Positions 10,736-22,135 are shown, numbered from the stretch's first letter. The stretch: DNA of 22,627 bases from Pelargonium cotyledonis (GCA_036897625.1 JAYMTA010000983.1:1-22627), one strand, 5' to 3'. Program-made: numbers and translations. The notes: generated from the letters alone by a model not told the origin.

Positions 10736-11210
10736 ACTTCATTATCTCATCTATTAATGTTCACTCTTATGCCGTCCAAAAAAAGTCAACAATATAATAG
10801 ATGTTTTTGTTCTTGAAAAACTACTACTACAAAACATATCGATGCACATGTTTGAATGTTATTTTCTACTACTTTTAAAGTATCTTTATATTGTCATATT
10901 ATTCAATAAATCCATAAGTAGAATAGGTTGTCTACCATCTAGAAAGAATAACACAACTTATTTGTGCAAATAAAAATATTAATATAATCATATTTTTTTA
11001 ATCTAAAATATTCGTCCTAACATATAAATAGTAAAAGCCCAATAAACCCAAATTTGATACACCAAACAAAATTATTTATTGTTGCGAACGGTCCAAGCCA
11101 CATATAGCCGAAGAAGCAAAGCTCACATGTAACCTCGCCATTCGTTGACCACACCGCCCACCCAAAACCGAAACCAACCATCACTCGACGCGCGTAAAAC
11201 CCACTCTCAT
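10736..11210. other. AT-rich intergenic region
   Basis: Nothing coding was recognised. The sequence is AT-rich up to about 11030 and then becomes more GC-balanced as it enters the ARL8 promoter. The minus-strand frame at 11017-11214 shows no family resemblance. Confidence 0.6.
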
Positions 11211-11217
11211 ACATCCA

Positions 11218-11372
11218 CCAATCACATCACCACGTGAGCTTCACTCCCCACCAATCAGCGCTCGCCATGTAAACCAATCAGAATCTCTTATCCAACGCTT
11301 GCGGGCTCAGCCACAATCAATCGCTGGATCGTAAGGGCCCACAAGATCACAACCGCCAGATCCCGATGGGCC
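11218..11372 (+). promoter_or_regulatory. ARL8 promoter element cluster: three CCAAT boxes, G-box, site II motifs
   Basis: CCAAT boxes lie at 11218-11222, 11251-11255 and 11274-11278, all on the plus strand. A G-box core CACGTG is at 11231-11236. GGGCCCA (11335-11341) and TGGGCC (11367-11372) are site-II-type motifs, which plant TCP factors bind in housekeeping promoters. The cluster lies 90-240 bp upstream of the TATA box at 11459. Assigned by motif; binding is not shown. Confidence 0.5.
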
Positions 11373-11458
11373 GTATCGTAAATTGTTCTGAAGATGAGGG
11401 TTGAGTCTGAGTCTGAATCTGACTCGACCCGTTCGACTCCGAGTCTCTCGCGTATGCA

Positions 11459-11464
11459 TATAAA
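11459..11464 (+). promoter_or_regulatory. TATA box of ARL8
   Basis: TATAAA lies about 190 bp upstream of the ARL8 start codon and downstream of the CCAAT/G-box cluster. This predicts transcription from about 11490 and a leader of roughly 160 nt with no intron. Confidence 0.45.
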
Positions 11465-11649
11465 TTGTTTCTGTGTACGGATACGGCTAATCAGTGGGAG
11501 GAAAGTTGTTTCAGAGAGGTCAATTGCGGAGAAGAGGCCGAGACTCGGAGATAGCTCTCGTCGCCGGAGCAATTCGGAGGTTTCAGATCTCTGATTCTGT
11601 TTTGGTTTTCGGATTCGGATTTTCTTTTTTTCGAGCTCTCTGATCGACA

Positions 11650-14600
11650 ATGGGACTGTGGGAAGCTTTTCTTAATTGGCTACGCAGGTCTGGTTTTCTC
11701 TTATTCTATATCTGCATCGGAACTGTGTTTGTTTGTGTGTACTCGTATCTATGTGCTGTGATTTTGATGCGTTTCGAATGTTTATTGCTCCAGGACTTTT
11801 TTTGTTTTGCTTTGTTGCTCTTGTTTCGAAAAGATACGGAGAGTTAGAATGTGGAGAGAAAGCTAATTTGTTACTGGATTTTGTGTTTTGGAAGTGGTTT
11901 TGTGAATTTAGAGCGTGATTTGTTTGGTTTTGCTTGGCTTGATGCTGTATTTTTTATTTTCTTAGTTTTGATTGTTAGGATCTTTTGTTTACTAATTTGA
12001 TGGAAGATGAGTGTAAAGAACAATGGCCTTGTTTGATGAGTTTTCATGTTATGTCTGCCTCTGATATCTGGTCTGAATGTCCGGTGATGGCACTGGCGTT
12101 AGTTCAGTAGTGAAAGGATGAGGTGTTGGACTGTTGGTAGTTCTTACAAAGCTATGATAGTAGGTGGAGGGGAATAGACCTTTGGTCTGGGGAGTTGCAA
12201 TATGACAAAATGTTGAATTTAATCCTTTATTTTTTCGATTGTAACTTACTTTGATGGAAACAAAGTTATTCACTGCTCAAGGCGTGAAGTCATCTAAATT
12301 AGTCAAAGGATAAAATTGATAGTTGTAACTTCTAGTAGTCATCATTCTTACGTTAGGGATTTTTAACCAAAAGTAAAGTATTTAATCCTCTTTGTTGGTG
12401 GCTGCTGTTTTGTTGTTGGAGTGCTCTTCGATGACTGTTGTTTTTGCGATTTTGTAATTGTGGATGAAGAAGAATTTGAAATTGAAAATTTGAAAGACAG
12501 AAATTGCGGAGGCGGGAATACTGAAAGACACTGCACTGCAGGGCATGCATTAACTGCATGTTTGTTTCCTTTTGCAGTTTTAATTGTATTTTCCTTCATT
12601 TATAACCCTAGTAGCTTAAAATGCCTTTGGGCTTTTACTTAATAGAAAAACTTGAAATACATTCCAATTTGACTACGGCTGTCCTTTTACACACCGCAAG
12701 TTGTCCACGGCGAGAATCATGTGCTGCGTCAAATAGAAAAAATGACCCATGTGTTTTGTATAAGAATTTTGGACTACATTTGAGGGGGGTTTAATGGTAG
12801 TGCAAATGTAAATCAAAGAATCTGCCCCAACAAGTGACTACTTGATTTAAATGAGTCAAGTGTTACACTTCTTTACAATAAGGTTATCTTAGAGAGGTTG
12901 TGAAAAATGAAGTAAATTAAAGTTGCACTGGTAAATAGCATGCTAACTCTCAATATACAATAAAGGATTAGCTCCACTTTTATAGTCTCGATGCATTATT
13001 TGTGTTTTTCTAGCCATTCCTTACTTTGATTGATCTACTTGTGTGACAGAATGTCAATGTTGATAGAATAGAGTGCTTTTGATGATGATCTAACCATATG
13101 AACTAATTCCATGAATTTCATTGACTCGCTTTATGTTTTTGTGTTTCCAGCCTTTTCTTTAAACAAGAAATGGAGTTGTCTCTGATAGGACTTCAGAATG
13201 CTGGGAAGACTTCACTTGTAAATGTTGTCGCAGTAAGTAGAACTTACTTAGGTCTTTTTTCTTACCCTTTCCACTGTCCTTAATATTCTTTCAACTGATG
13301 TTGTTTGTCTTTTATTTTTAGACTGGTGGATATAGTGAAGACATGATTCCTACGGTAAGTAATGTTTTTTTTTTTTGACCTAGAAGTCTAATTTTTCATG
13401 CTTTTGTCATGTCATTAGTTTCTAGAGCCTTTTGTCTTGAGTCTTAAAATTTTATTAAACTGAGGTAATGGTCAATTATCAGGTAGGATTCAATATGAGG
13501 AAAGTAACAAAAGGGAATGTCACAATAAAGTTATGGGATCTTGGAGGGCAACCTCGGTTTCGCAGTATGTGGGAGCGCTACTGTCGGGCAGTTTCTGCTA
13601 TTGTGTAAGTACTAAATCCTTTTCATAATTATGATGATATTTCAAGCTACTGTCAAATGCATTGCTTTTTGTATTGTTATTAAATCATTAGTATGGTCAC
13701 TTCATGTGTTGCATTTTTATTCTGTTATTGGCGGTATCTTGCAATGTATATGTGTATTTATGTTTTACTTAGAGCACAATTTAGGATAGTATTTCTTCTT
13801 CTCAATATAGATGCATATGCAGCATTGTGATCCATGCACAAATGTATGACGATACTTAATACGGTAGATTTCAAAACGCATAAACTTTACGAGGTTTGAA
13901 AAGGATACTTATAACTGAAACATAATAAATATAAATAACTATATAGATAAGTTACTTTTTTATGGTTAAGTTAAACATAATAAATAATACGGTAGATTTC
14001 AAAACGCATAAACTTTTGTATGTTTTTCTTCTTCTTTTTTGTGAAATTTAGAATGAACGTCTTCAATGGTTAATTGCTTACTAAATAGTGATTTCTAGTT
14101 ATTACTAGCCCAACTACGAAAACACTAAAAAAATAGAATGGCTTAGATCAATTTATCTCCCACACTCGTGTTGTTGTATTTGCATTAGACTCAATATTTC
14201 ATTTTCACAATCTAAACATCTCTTATCCCACATGAAATATGTTTGACTTTTGTTTTCAACATACACTCATTTCTTTCTTTCTAACTCATGCACTTCCTCA
14301 AATGACTTGATTTCCCATACATGATCTCTTTAAGGTAAAATCATCGCCTTGATTTTGAGCAAAGATGCTAGATTAGCATCATAAATTTGAGGATTCAACG
14401 ACCTGACTTTATGTTCTTAACGATATTAAGATACTTTGTTGTAAAAAGTTGTTCAGAGTCAGAGTGAAGAAGCAACCACTTATTATGCCATTTCTTCTTC
14501 ACATCACTTTGTATCACACATGATATGAAACACCTGTCGTCGCATATATGTGAAGGATGACTGTATTCCCACGTTGTTTACTTTACTGATTGCATGTGAC

Positions 14601-14988
14601 TTGTCTAATATAACCTTCTTTCCTTTAGTTACGTGGTTGATGCTGCTGATCCCGATAACCTGAGCATCTCAAAAAGTGAACTTCATGATTTGCTGAGCAA
14701 ACCTTCACTCAACGGCATTCCCTTACTAGTCCTGGGGAACAAGATTGACAAACCTGGAGCTCTGTCTAAACAGGCATTGACTGATGAAATGTAAAGACAC
14801 ATTCTCAAAAACTATAATCTGATTCTAGAAGCTTAGTAGTTTCCATATTGATTGCGATCATGTATTGCAGGGGACTCAAGTCGATTACTGACAGAGAAGT
14901 TTGCTGCTTCATGATCTCGTGCAAAAATTCAACAAACATTGATTCAGTCATCGATTGGCTTGTGAAGCATTCCAAATCAAAGAGTTGA
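11650..14988 (+). CDS. ARL8: ARL8 small GTPase (ADP-ribosylation factor-like 8), 6 exons
   Basis: Coding exons 11650-11687, 13151-13232, 13322-13354, 13483-13604, 14629-14790 and 14871-14988 give 184 residues, the usual ARL8 length. Nucleotide-binding motifs are intact: P-loop GLQNAGKT (26-33), switch I Thr51 within MIPTVGFN, switch II WDLGGQ (69-74; Q74 catalytic), NKID (129-132) and SCK (162-164). The invariant ARL8 block [20 protein letters not shown] is present. The N-terminal helix [16 protein letters not shown] is amphipathic and should insert into membranes. ARL8 drives lysosome positioning in animals; in plants it associates with endomembranes, including the vacuole, and in Arabidopsis is a host factor for tobamovirus RNA replication. 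All splice sites are GT-AG. The gene is collinear with DG1 downstream, as in Arabidopsis (At5g67560 then At5g67570). Confidence 0.97.
11688..13150 (+). other. 1.46-kb first intron of ARL8
   Basis: It begins only 38 nt into the coding sequence (AG|GTCTGG) and ends at GTGTTTCCAG. The first 300 bases are strikingly T- and TTTG-rich, as in plant introns that raise expression. No exon was found inside; open frames at 12049-12273 and 12353-12642 are chance. Confidence 0.8.
13605..14628 (+). other. 1.02-kb fourth intron of ARL8
   Basis: It interrupts Val92 (GT|GTAAGT to CCTTTAG|T). It contains a 32-bp exact direct repeat, listed separately, and otherwise AT-rich sequence without coding content. Confidence 0.8.
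13857..14016. repeat. 32-bp exact direct repeats 128 bp apart
   Basis: Positions 13857-13888 and 13985-14016 are identical, each beginning TAATACGGTAGATTTC. The phrase ACATAATAAATA also recurs between and just before them. This looks like a partial segmental duplication inside ARL8 intron 4; it is too long for a usual target-site duplication. Confidence 0.9.
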
Positions 14989-15200
14989 GAAGGCTCTTGT
15001 CTGTTCGGGGTTTGTTTTGTGTGCTATAATTAATTTATGAAGGAAACATATTGGGGTTATTGGTGGTGAGATGATTCACTCGTCTAACTTGCTTGCTCAT
15101 TGGTCAGTTGTTGTCTTCTTTTTATTCTTCTCTGAGTTGCGATTTGTTTTGTATATTAGACAATAAACTTTCTAGTTAAGGGTTTTTTATTTTAAAAATT
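14989..15200 (+). terminator. ARL8 3' UTR with poly(A) signal
   Basis: An AATAAA hexamer at 15162-15167, 174 bp after the ARL8 stop, lies in T-rich DNA. It is the best candidate cleavage signal; the exact cleavage point, perhaps near 15185, is inferred. Confidence 0.5.
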
Positions 15201-16048
15201 CTCTTGGTTACTTTATCTCCTCTTTAAGTCTTAAGGCTTTAAAACCATATGTTTGTGTAGATCAAACTAGTTTTCAGTAGAAGCTCTGTTGAAATTTCTT
15301 GACTTCATTATAACCAAAATAGGCAATCCCAACCGCCTATTAAGAGGCAATGCCACGTCCAAATTGGATTTTTTTTTTGTTGCAAAAATACTTTTTATTA
15401 GCAGAAAAAAAAAAAAACAATACATACCATCCAAAAAACATGGAAAAATTTGATGAAAATTACAAGAAAAAATATCTGATTTACAATATGAGAGTTGAAG
15501 ATTGCATGCTGTTATTGGTTCCATTTTCGTGTCTTGAATAACAACCATGACCTATTTGTGTTTCTGATTAAGAAATTCGAAAGTTGCCTCTTATAATTCA
15601 TGAAGTTCTTTTTCTTCTAAGAAGAGTGGCCTCTTATAAACCATGAAATAATCGTCATGTTTTGCCGGTGTGCGCCAGTGTATGGTTTACAATTTATGAG
15701 TGACCGGTTAAGCATTCATCCCCAGTAATTTCAAAAGGATGCGGTCTTTGTGCCGTTATGTTTTATATTTTTTGTAGTATTACAAATTTAAACAAAACTA
15801 ACTAAATTGTTACATCGACACGAATGACATCTCACACATAACTAAGTTCCTAACAAATGAAATATGACGCTTATCTTTAACAAAAATACCAAAAGAAGAA
15901 GATATTCATTTTAAGACTAGAACAACTAATAATCAAATTCCAACCCTTAGTGTACATACAAACAATTTCCTGTAAGTTTCATGTGAAGAGTGAATATGTG
16001 ATGTGGCGTTATAATAATTAAAAAAAAAAAGGAATTGGAGGGAAACAA
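15201..16048. other. Intergenic between ARL8 and DG1
   Basis: It is AT-rich with several A- and T-runs. A minus-strand open frame at 15267-15548 has no recognisable family and is rich in homopolymers, so it was not called. The right part is the presumed DG1 promoter; no clear TATA box was fixed. Confidence 0.6.
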
Positions 16049-16125
16049 AACTGTCCCTTCCCTTCAACCTCATCCATTTTCTCTCTTTTTATTTTCTCCC
16101 AAACCTCCCATTTTCTCACACTATA
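16049..16125 (+). promoter_or_regulatory. CT-rich leader (Y-patch-like) upstream of DG1
   Basis: A pyrimidine-rich run, with many CCCTTCCC and TTTTCTC words, fills the 75 bases before the DG1 start codon. Plant core promoters and leaders often carry such pyrimidine patches near the transcription start. The start codon context AGCCATGG is strong. Confidence 0.4.
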
Positions 16126-16128
16126 GCC

Positions 16129-19100
16129 ATGGATGCTTCAACGGCTAATTCTCACCTTCCCACACCCAGATTCGAACCAGACGTCGACAAAATCAAACGC
16201 AGACTCCTCAAACATGGCGTCCAACCAACTCCCAAAATCGTCCACACCCTCCGCAAAAAGGAAATCCAGAAACACAACCGCAAAACCAACCGCCTCGCGA
16301 AGGACCAGCCTCCTCCGCTCACCGATGAACAGAAAGAAGCCATAGCCGAAGAAGCCCACTTCCAGACCTTGAAGCGCGAGTACAGAGACTTCACCAAGGC
16401 CATCAATAAGTCGAAGCCGAGCGACCCCGGCAAGGCCCTGATGGTGGGCATGCCGTGGGAGAGGCTCGAGAGGACGGAGCTGAGGGAGCTCGCGAGCAAA
16501 AGTCGGGAATTTTGGGGAGAGAATCTGAAGAGGGAGGGATTGAGTGAGCTGCGTGAGGTTTTTGAGGAGCGGATGCGAGATTCGTTGCAGTGGGTCTTGG
16601 ATGATGATGTTGAATTGGAGCAGGATTGTGTGGAGAGTGACGAGAGGAGCTGGGACCCGACGAGGCGGAGACGGAGCGAGAATCAGTCCCTTAAAATTCT
16701 TGTTGAGAGGTTGTTAATTGAATCGTGTTTTTTGTTGTTTTTGTGATTTTGTTGGTGATTTCAGTGTTTTGTTGTTTTGAATTTTGATTGTTTCTGTGAA
16801 TGATGTGTGGTTTTGTTTGTGGCTTAGGCTTAGTGCTACTGAGCGGAATGCAAAGGACTGGAAATTCTCTTGGATGATGAACAAGTCGGGATTGCAGTTC
16901 ACTGAGGTTCAGCTCCTCAGGATTGTTGGAGGACTTGGGGCTAAGGGAAGATGGAAACAAGCTTTGTCTGTTGTCGAATGGGTCTACGGCGACAAACAGC
17001 AGAAGCACTATAAGAGCAGGTTGTTTATTTGCTTGTAATCTATTCTATTGATCTCTGAAGGATGTTATAATAGTGAAAGTTGTGTTCTTTTACTTTCCGT
17101 GGTCAGAATTGGTTGAATCTTATATGTTGTTATAGTCATTGTTTTATTAGAATATGATGTATTGCTTATTGAGCTTGTCGCTAACTGACTAGCATCCTTG
17201 TGAGCATAGCATTAAAAGAAGCTCTTTTGTAATAGGGGTTGTCTTTTATTGCATGAATGCTCTGAGTTATTTAGTTCGGATATAAAACTATGGTCTTTTT
17301 GTAGTCAGCTGACTAGAAACTGATGTCCTTGTACTAGGTTTGTTTACACAAAACTATTGTCAGTTCTTGGGAGGGCAAGGCGGCCGCAAGAAGCTCTTCA
17401 AATCTTCAATTTGATGCGGGTAATAGTCGAGTGTAATTTTTTTCATCTTTTGCTTCAGTTCATCTTTAAATATCGAAATGATGTTTCTGGATTTGATCCA
17501 ACTTTAAAGTGATTCAGGGAGATTACCATATATATCCGGACATGGCCGCATATCACAGCATTGCCGTCACACTTGGTCAAGCTGGTCATCTGAAAAAGCT
17601 TATTCATATTATAGAATGCATGAGGCAGAAACCTTCTAAACTAACCAAAGCTATGCGGCGCAGGAACTGGGACCCGGTCCTTGAACCCGATGTTGTCATA
17701 TATAATGCTGTAAGAATCAAGGAGAAAATAACTAGTACTGTTGTATATATTTGGTTGCTATTTATGTGATTACTTTATATTTTCCAAATTGTTTGTTAGG
17801 TACTAAATGCTTGTGTTCCATCCCAACAATGGAAGGGTGTATCTTGGGTTTTCCAGCAGTTGAGAAAGAGTGGCCTCAAACCTAATGAAGCAAGTTATGG
17901 ACTTGCAATGGAGGTAATTGATAGATCTCGACATTACAAGTGTGGTTATCTACTACATGAATCATAAATAACTTGAAAATTTCTGAAAACTAAATAGTAT
18001 TAGTAAGCACTTCACATGTTGTGCTGTCAAATTCTTTTTAATAGCGTTTGAATTACAAAATTTGTTCAGGAATGGGAATGAGATTCTTATTCTTCATATT
18101 TTTATTATAACTTATTGTTTATGAAAATGACAACTTTTGCTATCTTAGTTAATTGCCAGAGGAAAAATGCTTTTGTTATCATGGTTATTAAAATGACAGT
18201 CGCTGGGGACAGGTTTAGATGCAATTAGTATTTAGAAGTAAGGGAGTGTCGGGGGAGGTACATGTATCATATTTTACATAATTGATAGATATTATATGAA
18301 GCTAAAAGCAGTTGGCATTGAAACATTTATGGGTCATCTGTCAAGTACTACAACAACCTCCATGTCATCTCCCAAGGCAAACAGTGCTGGGGTCGGGCAC
18401 ATGAATCTTTAAGTAAAACACTTTGAGATTTTCTACCCATATCCTCCTTCTCTACTCCTTCCAATATAATGCTATCTTCTTTGCCATGCCATGCATTATC
18501 ACGTCTTTTCTTACTATTTATATCCATGTTAACTTAGGCCTACAACCTACCCATAGCCCTATTAGTTTCTCCTTACTGAATTCTTACTTACTTTAATCAG
18601 AAAATGTCAAAATGCTATTGTATTTAGGAAGTTTAGTGGCATGCAAAGAAGCCTTGGGATCCATCACTATTTGATTGTTGCTTTTGAAGCTGTTCTTGGT
18701 TAATGTTGAACTTGGAAATTGGATTGATGTTTGAATGGAAAGGTCTATCTACTTGCAATTTGTTGTTTATCCTTAAATTATATTGTATTCAAGTCTTACA
18801 GGAGATGCTTGTTGAAAGGTAATGTTGAATTCTGGGAAGCATGACCTTGTGCACGAGTTCTTCAGGAAGATGAAAAGAAGTGGAGAAGCTCCCAAAGCCC
18901 TGACTTACAAAGGTATTGTGTTAGTTCCTTTACTGGTAAATGTGTGATGTCTGGTAGCTAAGCCATTTTTAATTTGTGACTTTCCAGTTCTTGTCAAAAC
19001 ATTCTGGGAGGAAGGGAAAATTGATGAAGCTGTGGAAGCTGTTAGGGATATGGAGCAAAGGGGAGTGGTTGGAATAGCTACTGTATATTATGAGCTAGCT

Positions 19101-20895
19101 TGCTGCCTTTGCAAAAGCAGGAGGTGGGAAGATGCTATAATGGAGGTTAGTTTCTTCTTTCAATTGAATTATGGTTGGTTGTCGTGAAATTAAACCTAAT
19201 TTCAACCAGGAGGCGTTTGGAGGCGTATACCTGTTTTGTTTATTTTCTGCCTCGTAAATTCAGGTCACTGCTATGACATTGTTATTCTTTTTTCTTCTTT
19301 ATGGTGCAAACGGATACGTTTTTATAGAAGATGATCTTTGTGCACACAGTTTATTAGGTTCTGACATAACAACTCTTGCATATATGATTCTTAGACCGGG
19401 AAATATCATGTTTTTCTTTAATCATTCTTGTAGGTTGTGAAGATAGAAAAACTTCGTTATTCTAAGCCTCTGGAGGTAGCTTTCACTGGCATGATAAAGT
19501 CTTCCATGGATGTGGGGCGTTTCGATGATTGTATATCTATTTTCAAACACATGAAGGCCCATTGCACTCCAAACATCGGGACCATAAACACCATGCTCAA
19601 AGTATACGGTCGGAATGATATGTTTTCTAAGGCTAAAGAGTTGTTCGAAGGCACAAGGAATCGTAAATTGGATCCTAACAGCCCCATGGGTAAGGGTGAT
19701 ACGTTCCTTATCCCTGATGTGTACACATATAGCACAATGCTAGAGGCATCTGCTGTAGCACACCAATGGGAATATTTTGAATATGTGTACAAAGAAATGG
19801 CTTTATCTGGGTATCAGCTTAATCACAATAAACATGCTTATCTGCTTGTGGAAGCCTCCAGAGCTGGGAAGGTAAGCCATATCTGTCATTTTTGTAATTT
19901 CTTTGGAAGTATATGGCCAAAATGTCATGTTTTCTGATGCTATTTTCTAAGAGAATGTCATAGAGTTGTTTTCTTATAAATTTATTTGATTCACTTGAAC
20001 CCGCAATTTGATCAATGCCTTGTGCTACTGGGAAAGACAACAAATTCTTTACACAAGCAAAATATGCCGTGCATTAATTTTCTCAAAGGGGTAAAAGATC
20101 TAATAACCTGACTTTATGCTGTTTATAATGTAGGGTCATCTTTTGGAGCACGCATTTGATACAATTCTGGAAGACGGAGAAATTCCCCACCCGTCTTATT
20201 TCACTCAAATGGTCCTTCAGGCTACAGCTCAAGAGAATTACGAAAGAGCTATCATATTGGTCAACACGATGGCTCATGCCTCATTCCGAATTGATGAAAA
20301 GCAGTGGACAGAGCTTTTCAAGAAAAACGAAGACAAGATCGATCAGAACAGTTTAAAGCAACTGTCGGATGCTCTTCGTAATTGTGATGCGACATCAGAA
20401 CCTACAGTTCTAAACTTGTCAAGGTCATTGCACGCTCTTTGTGGATCCGGCGCTTCAAGAGATTACACTACTTTTGCCGCTTTTGGCAGTGCAACTGCAG
20501 ATATGTCATTCTTGGTCGATGACAAAGCAGAAATTGATGGTATTAGTAAGAATTCTCTTGGTCGCAGTAGAGATGCTACGTTTGACATTTCTGATGATGG
20601 AAAAGTAGATACTGTCAATAGACTACCCGAACTTGCTCGTGAATTACGAACCAAAGTTAAAGATTCCACAGATGATGTAGTGGTAGCTGGTGAGTCCAGT
20701 GATTCAGATAACTTGGTATCATCTTTCTTTTTAGATGACTACTCATCAGAGGATGAAATGGATTCCGAATTTGACATGTTGGTGAACAAGAATACTCGTG
20801 GATCCAAGGTGCCATCAGCAAATGAAATTCTGGAGACTTGGAAGGAAAACAGGGAAATGGATGGTGTAAGTTTGCCCTATAAGCTCAGGAATTAG
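16129..20895 (+). CDS. DG1: P-class PPR protein, DG1 (DELAYED GREENING 1) orthologue, 9 exons
   Basis: Exons 16129-16709, 16828-17019, 17338-17419, 17518-17709, 17800-17913, 18819-18912, 18988-19145, 19434-19871 and 20134-20895 encode 870 residues. A basic N-terminal block (about 20-57, with KIKRRLLKHG and RKKEIQKHNRK) is characteristic of DG1. A charged helical region follows to about 193. About ten PPR motifs then run from roughly 210 to 720, for example VLGRARRPQEALQIFNLM (268-285), VLNACVPSQQWKGVSWVF from 350, and TYSTMLEASAVAHQWEYF near 574. The last exon ends in an acidic, Ser/Asp-rich tail (about 795-850). Arabidopsis DG1 (At5g67570) is chloroplast-located, interacts with sigma factor SIG6, and is needed for early chloroplast development and plastid-polymerase-dependent transcription. 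The sixth-exon acceptor at 18818 was chosen because the nearby CAG gives an early stop. The N-terminus is not a typical transit peptide. Confidence 0.92.
17020..17337 (+). other. DG1 intron 2
   Basis: This 318-bp intron runs from AG|GTTGTT to ACTAG|GTTTG. It is AT-rich with no coding content. Confidence 0.8.
17914..18818 (+). other. DG1 intron 5 (905 bp)
   Basis: The donor GAG|GTAATTG is clear. The acceptor is GAAAG at 18818 rather than the stronger-looking CTTACAG ending at 18801, since only the former keeps the frame (VMLNSGKHD). The interior shows no exon or recognisable element. Confidence 0.7.
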
Positions 20896-21230
20896 GAGTA
20901 AGTCTCTTTTGAAGAACTGGATTCAGTGGAGCTGACAATTTGTATCTGAACCCGCAACTCCCGAAACCTGACCAGCACTTTTTCGGGTTTTGAAAATAGT
21001 TTTGAGTTGTCTCCTATCTGCACATTTCACACTAAAATCCCGAAATGCGTAATTTTTATGAATTGGATTCGGGTTAGGCATTTTCAATATGAAGTGAAGC
21101 CAAGCCAGTGTAGTGATTAGTGAACTGTTGGCTCTCCCTGATATCTTGTAAAGTATTTTACAAAAACTGTTACGGTGAATTGTTTCAATAAATATTCTAT
21201 TTTCTGATTTTTCTCTTTTACTGTATTATG
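20896..21230 (+). terminator. DG1 3' UTR with poly(A) signal
   Basis: AATAAA at 21187-21192, about 290 bp after the DG1 stop, lies in a T-rich stretch and is the best cleavage signal. The end point is approximate. Confidence 0.45.
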
Positions 21231-21820
21231 TTTTAGGTAGAGAAATGTACACACAATACACAATTCTCTCGTATCAAATCCGATCTGAAAATCAAATTGC
21301 AATGATACATATAGTTACTTAATTATAACGGTAGTCATTTGACAAATCGTTATAGCTATTGTATCAATTTTTTTACATTTTCTTAATAAATATTTTTTTT
21401 GCATAATTTTGTAATTAAATTTGAATAGTCGGGAGATATTTTTTTTTCGGGTCAGTTAAATTCAATGTCGCTTCCTATATTCAAACAACAATATTGTTGA
21501 ACCATTGAAAACGGTTGCAACAAGTGATATTAATTGTAATTATTTTTGAGCTATCAATAAATGAATAAATATTTTTATTATTTTTTATTTTGAAGGCGCC
21601 GGCTATAAAAAAAATCAAGAGGCTAGATTGCTAATTTTACATAAGTTTGGGCCACTTTCATAATTTTACTGTAGGGCCAAAAAAAAAAAAAACCCCCTCT
21701 AGAACCCTGAAACCCAGAAATTGAGCCACACTCTGCTCCAACTCTAAGGCTCCAAGGTTTGCTCACATGAACAACACCAGAAACGCCCAATTCCTATAAC
21801 CTCCCGCGAAATCCCCTAAA
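21231..21820. other. AT-rich intergenic region and leader-like DNA before the L12 fragment
   Basis: Up to about 21660 the sequence is very AT-rich with T-runs. From about 21690 it becomes C-rich and GC-balanced and reads like a 5' leader for the frame at 21821. No other gene was seen. Confidence 0.6.
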
Positions 21821-22096
21821 ATGTCCTCCATAGCCTCCAAATTTCCCACCATGTCTCTAATCAGGCTCGTCACCGTCGCGCCGAGACCTCTATCTCGAAC
21901 CCTCTGCACCGCCCCAGCAGCCACCGAAACTCGATCTCAGAAGCTCGATCGAATCGCCGACGAGCTCCTCAACCTCTCCAAGCTCGAAAGATATGACTAC
22001 TCCATCCTCTTCAGGCACAAGATGGGCATGAACCAGTACAGTCAGATCGACGAGATTGGCGGTGTAGAAGGCTTTGGAAGCGCCAGAGGAGAAGGG

Positions 22097-22135
<39 letters not shown>

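Noticed and set aside
11288..11650. 120-codon minus-strand open frame upstream of ARL8
   Set aside because: It covers the ARL8 promoter and leader, has low-complexity Arg/Ser/Asp content and matches no family I know.
15267..15548. 93-codon minus-strand open frame between ARL8 and DG1
   Set aside because: Homopolymer-derived residues, no family resemblance, and no promoter or splice context that I could support.
16152..16499. 115-codon minus-strand open frame
   Set aside because: Antisense shadow of DG1 exon 1, which is GC-rich and stop-poor on both strands.
18802..18818. CTTACAG (ending 18801) as the DG1 exon 6 acceptor
   Set aside because: Using it gives EMLVER followed by a stop; the acceptor 17 nt downstream restores the family sequence.
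19457..19792. 111-codon minus-strand open frame
   Set aside because: Antisense shadow of DG1 exon 8, which encodes clear PPR repeats.
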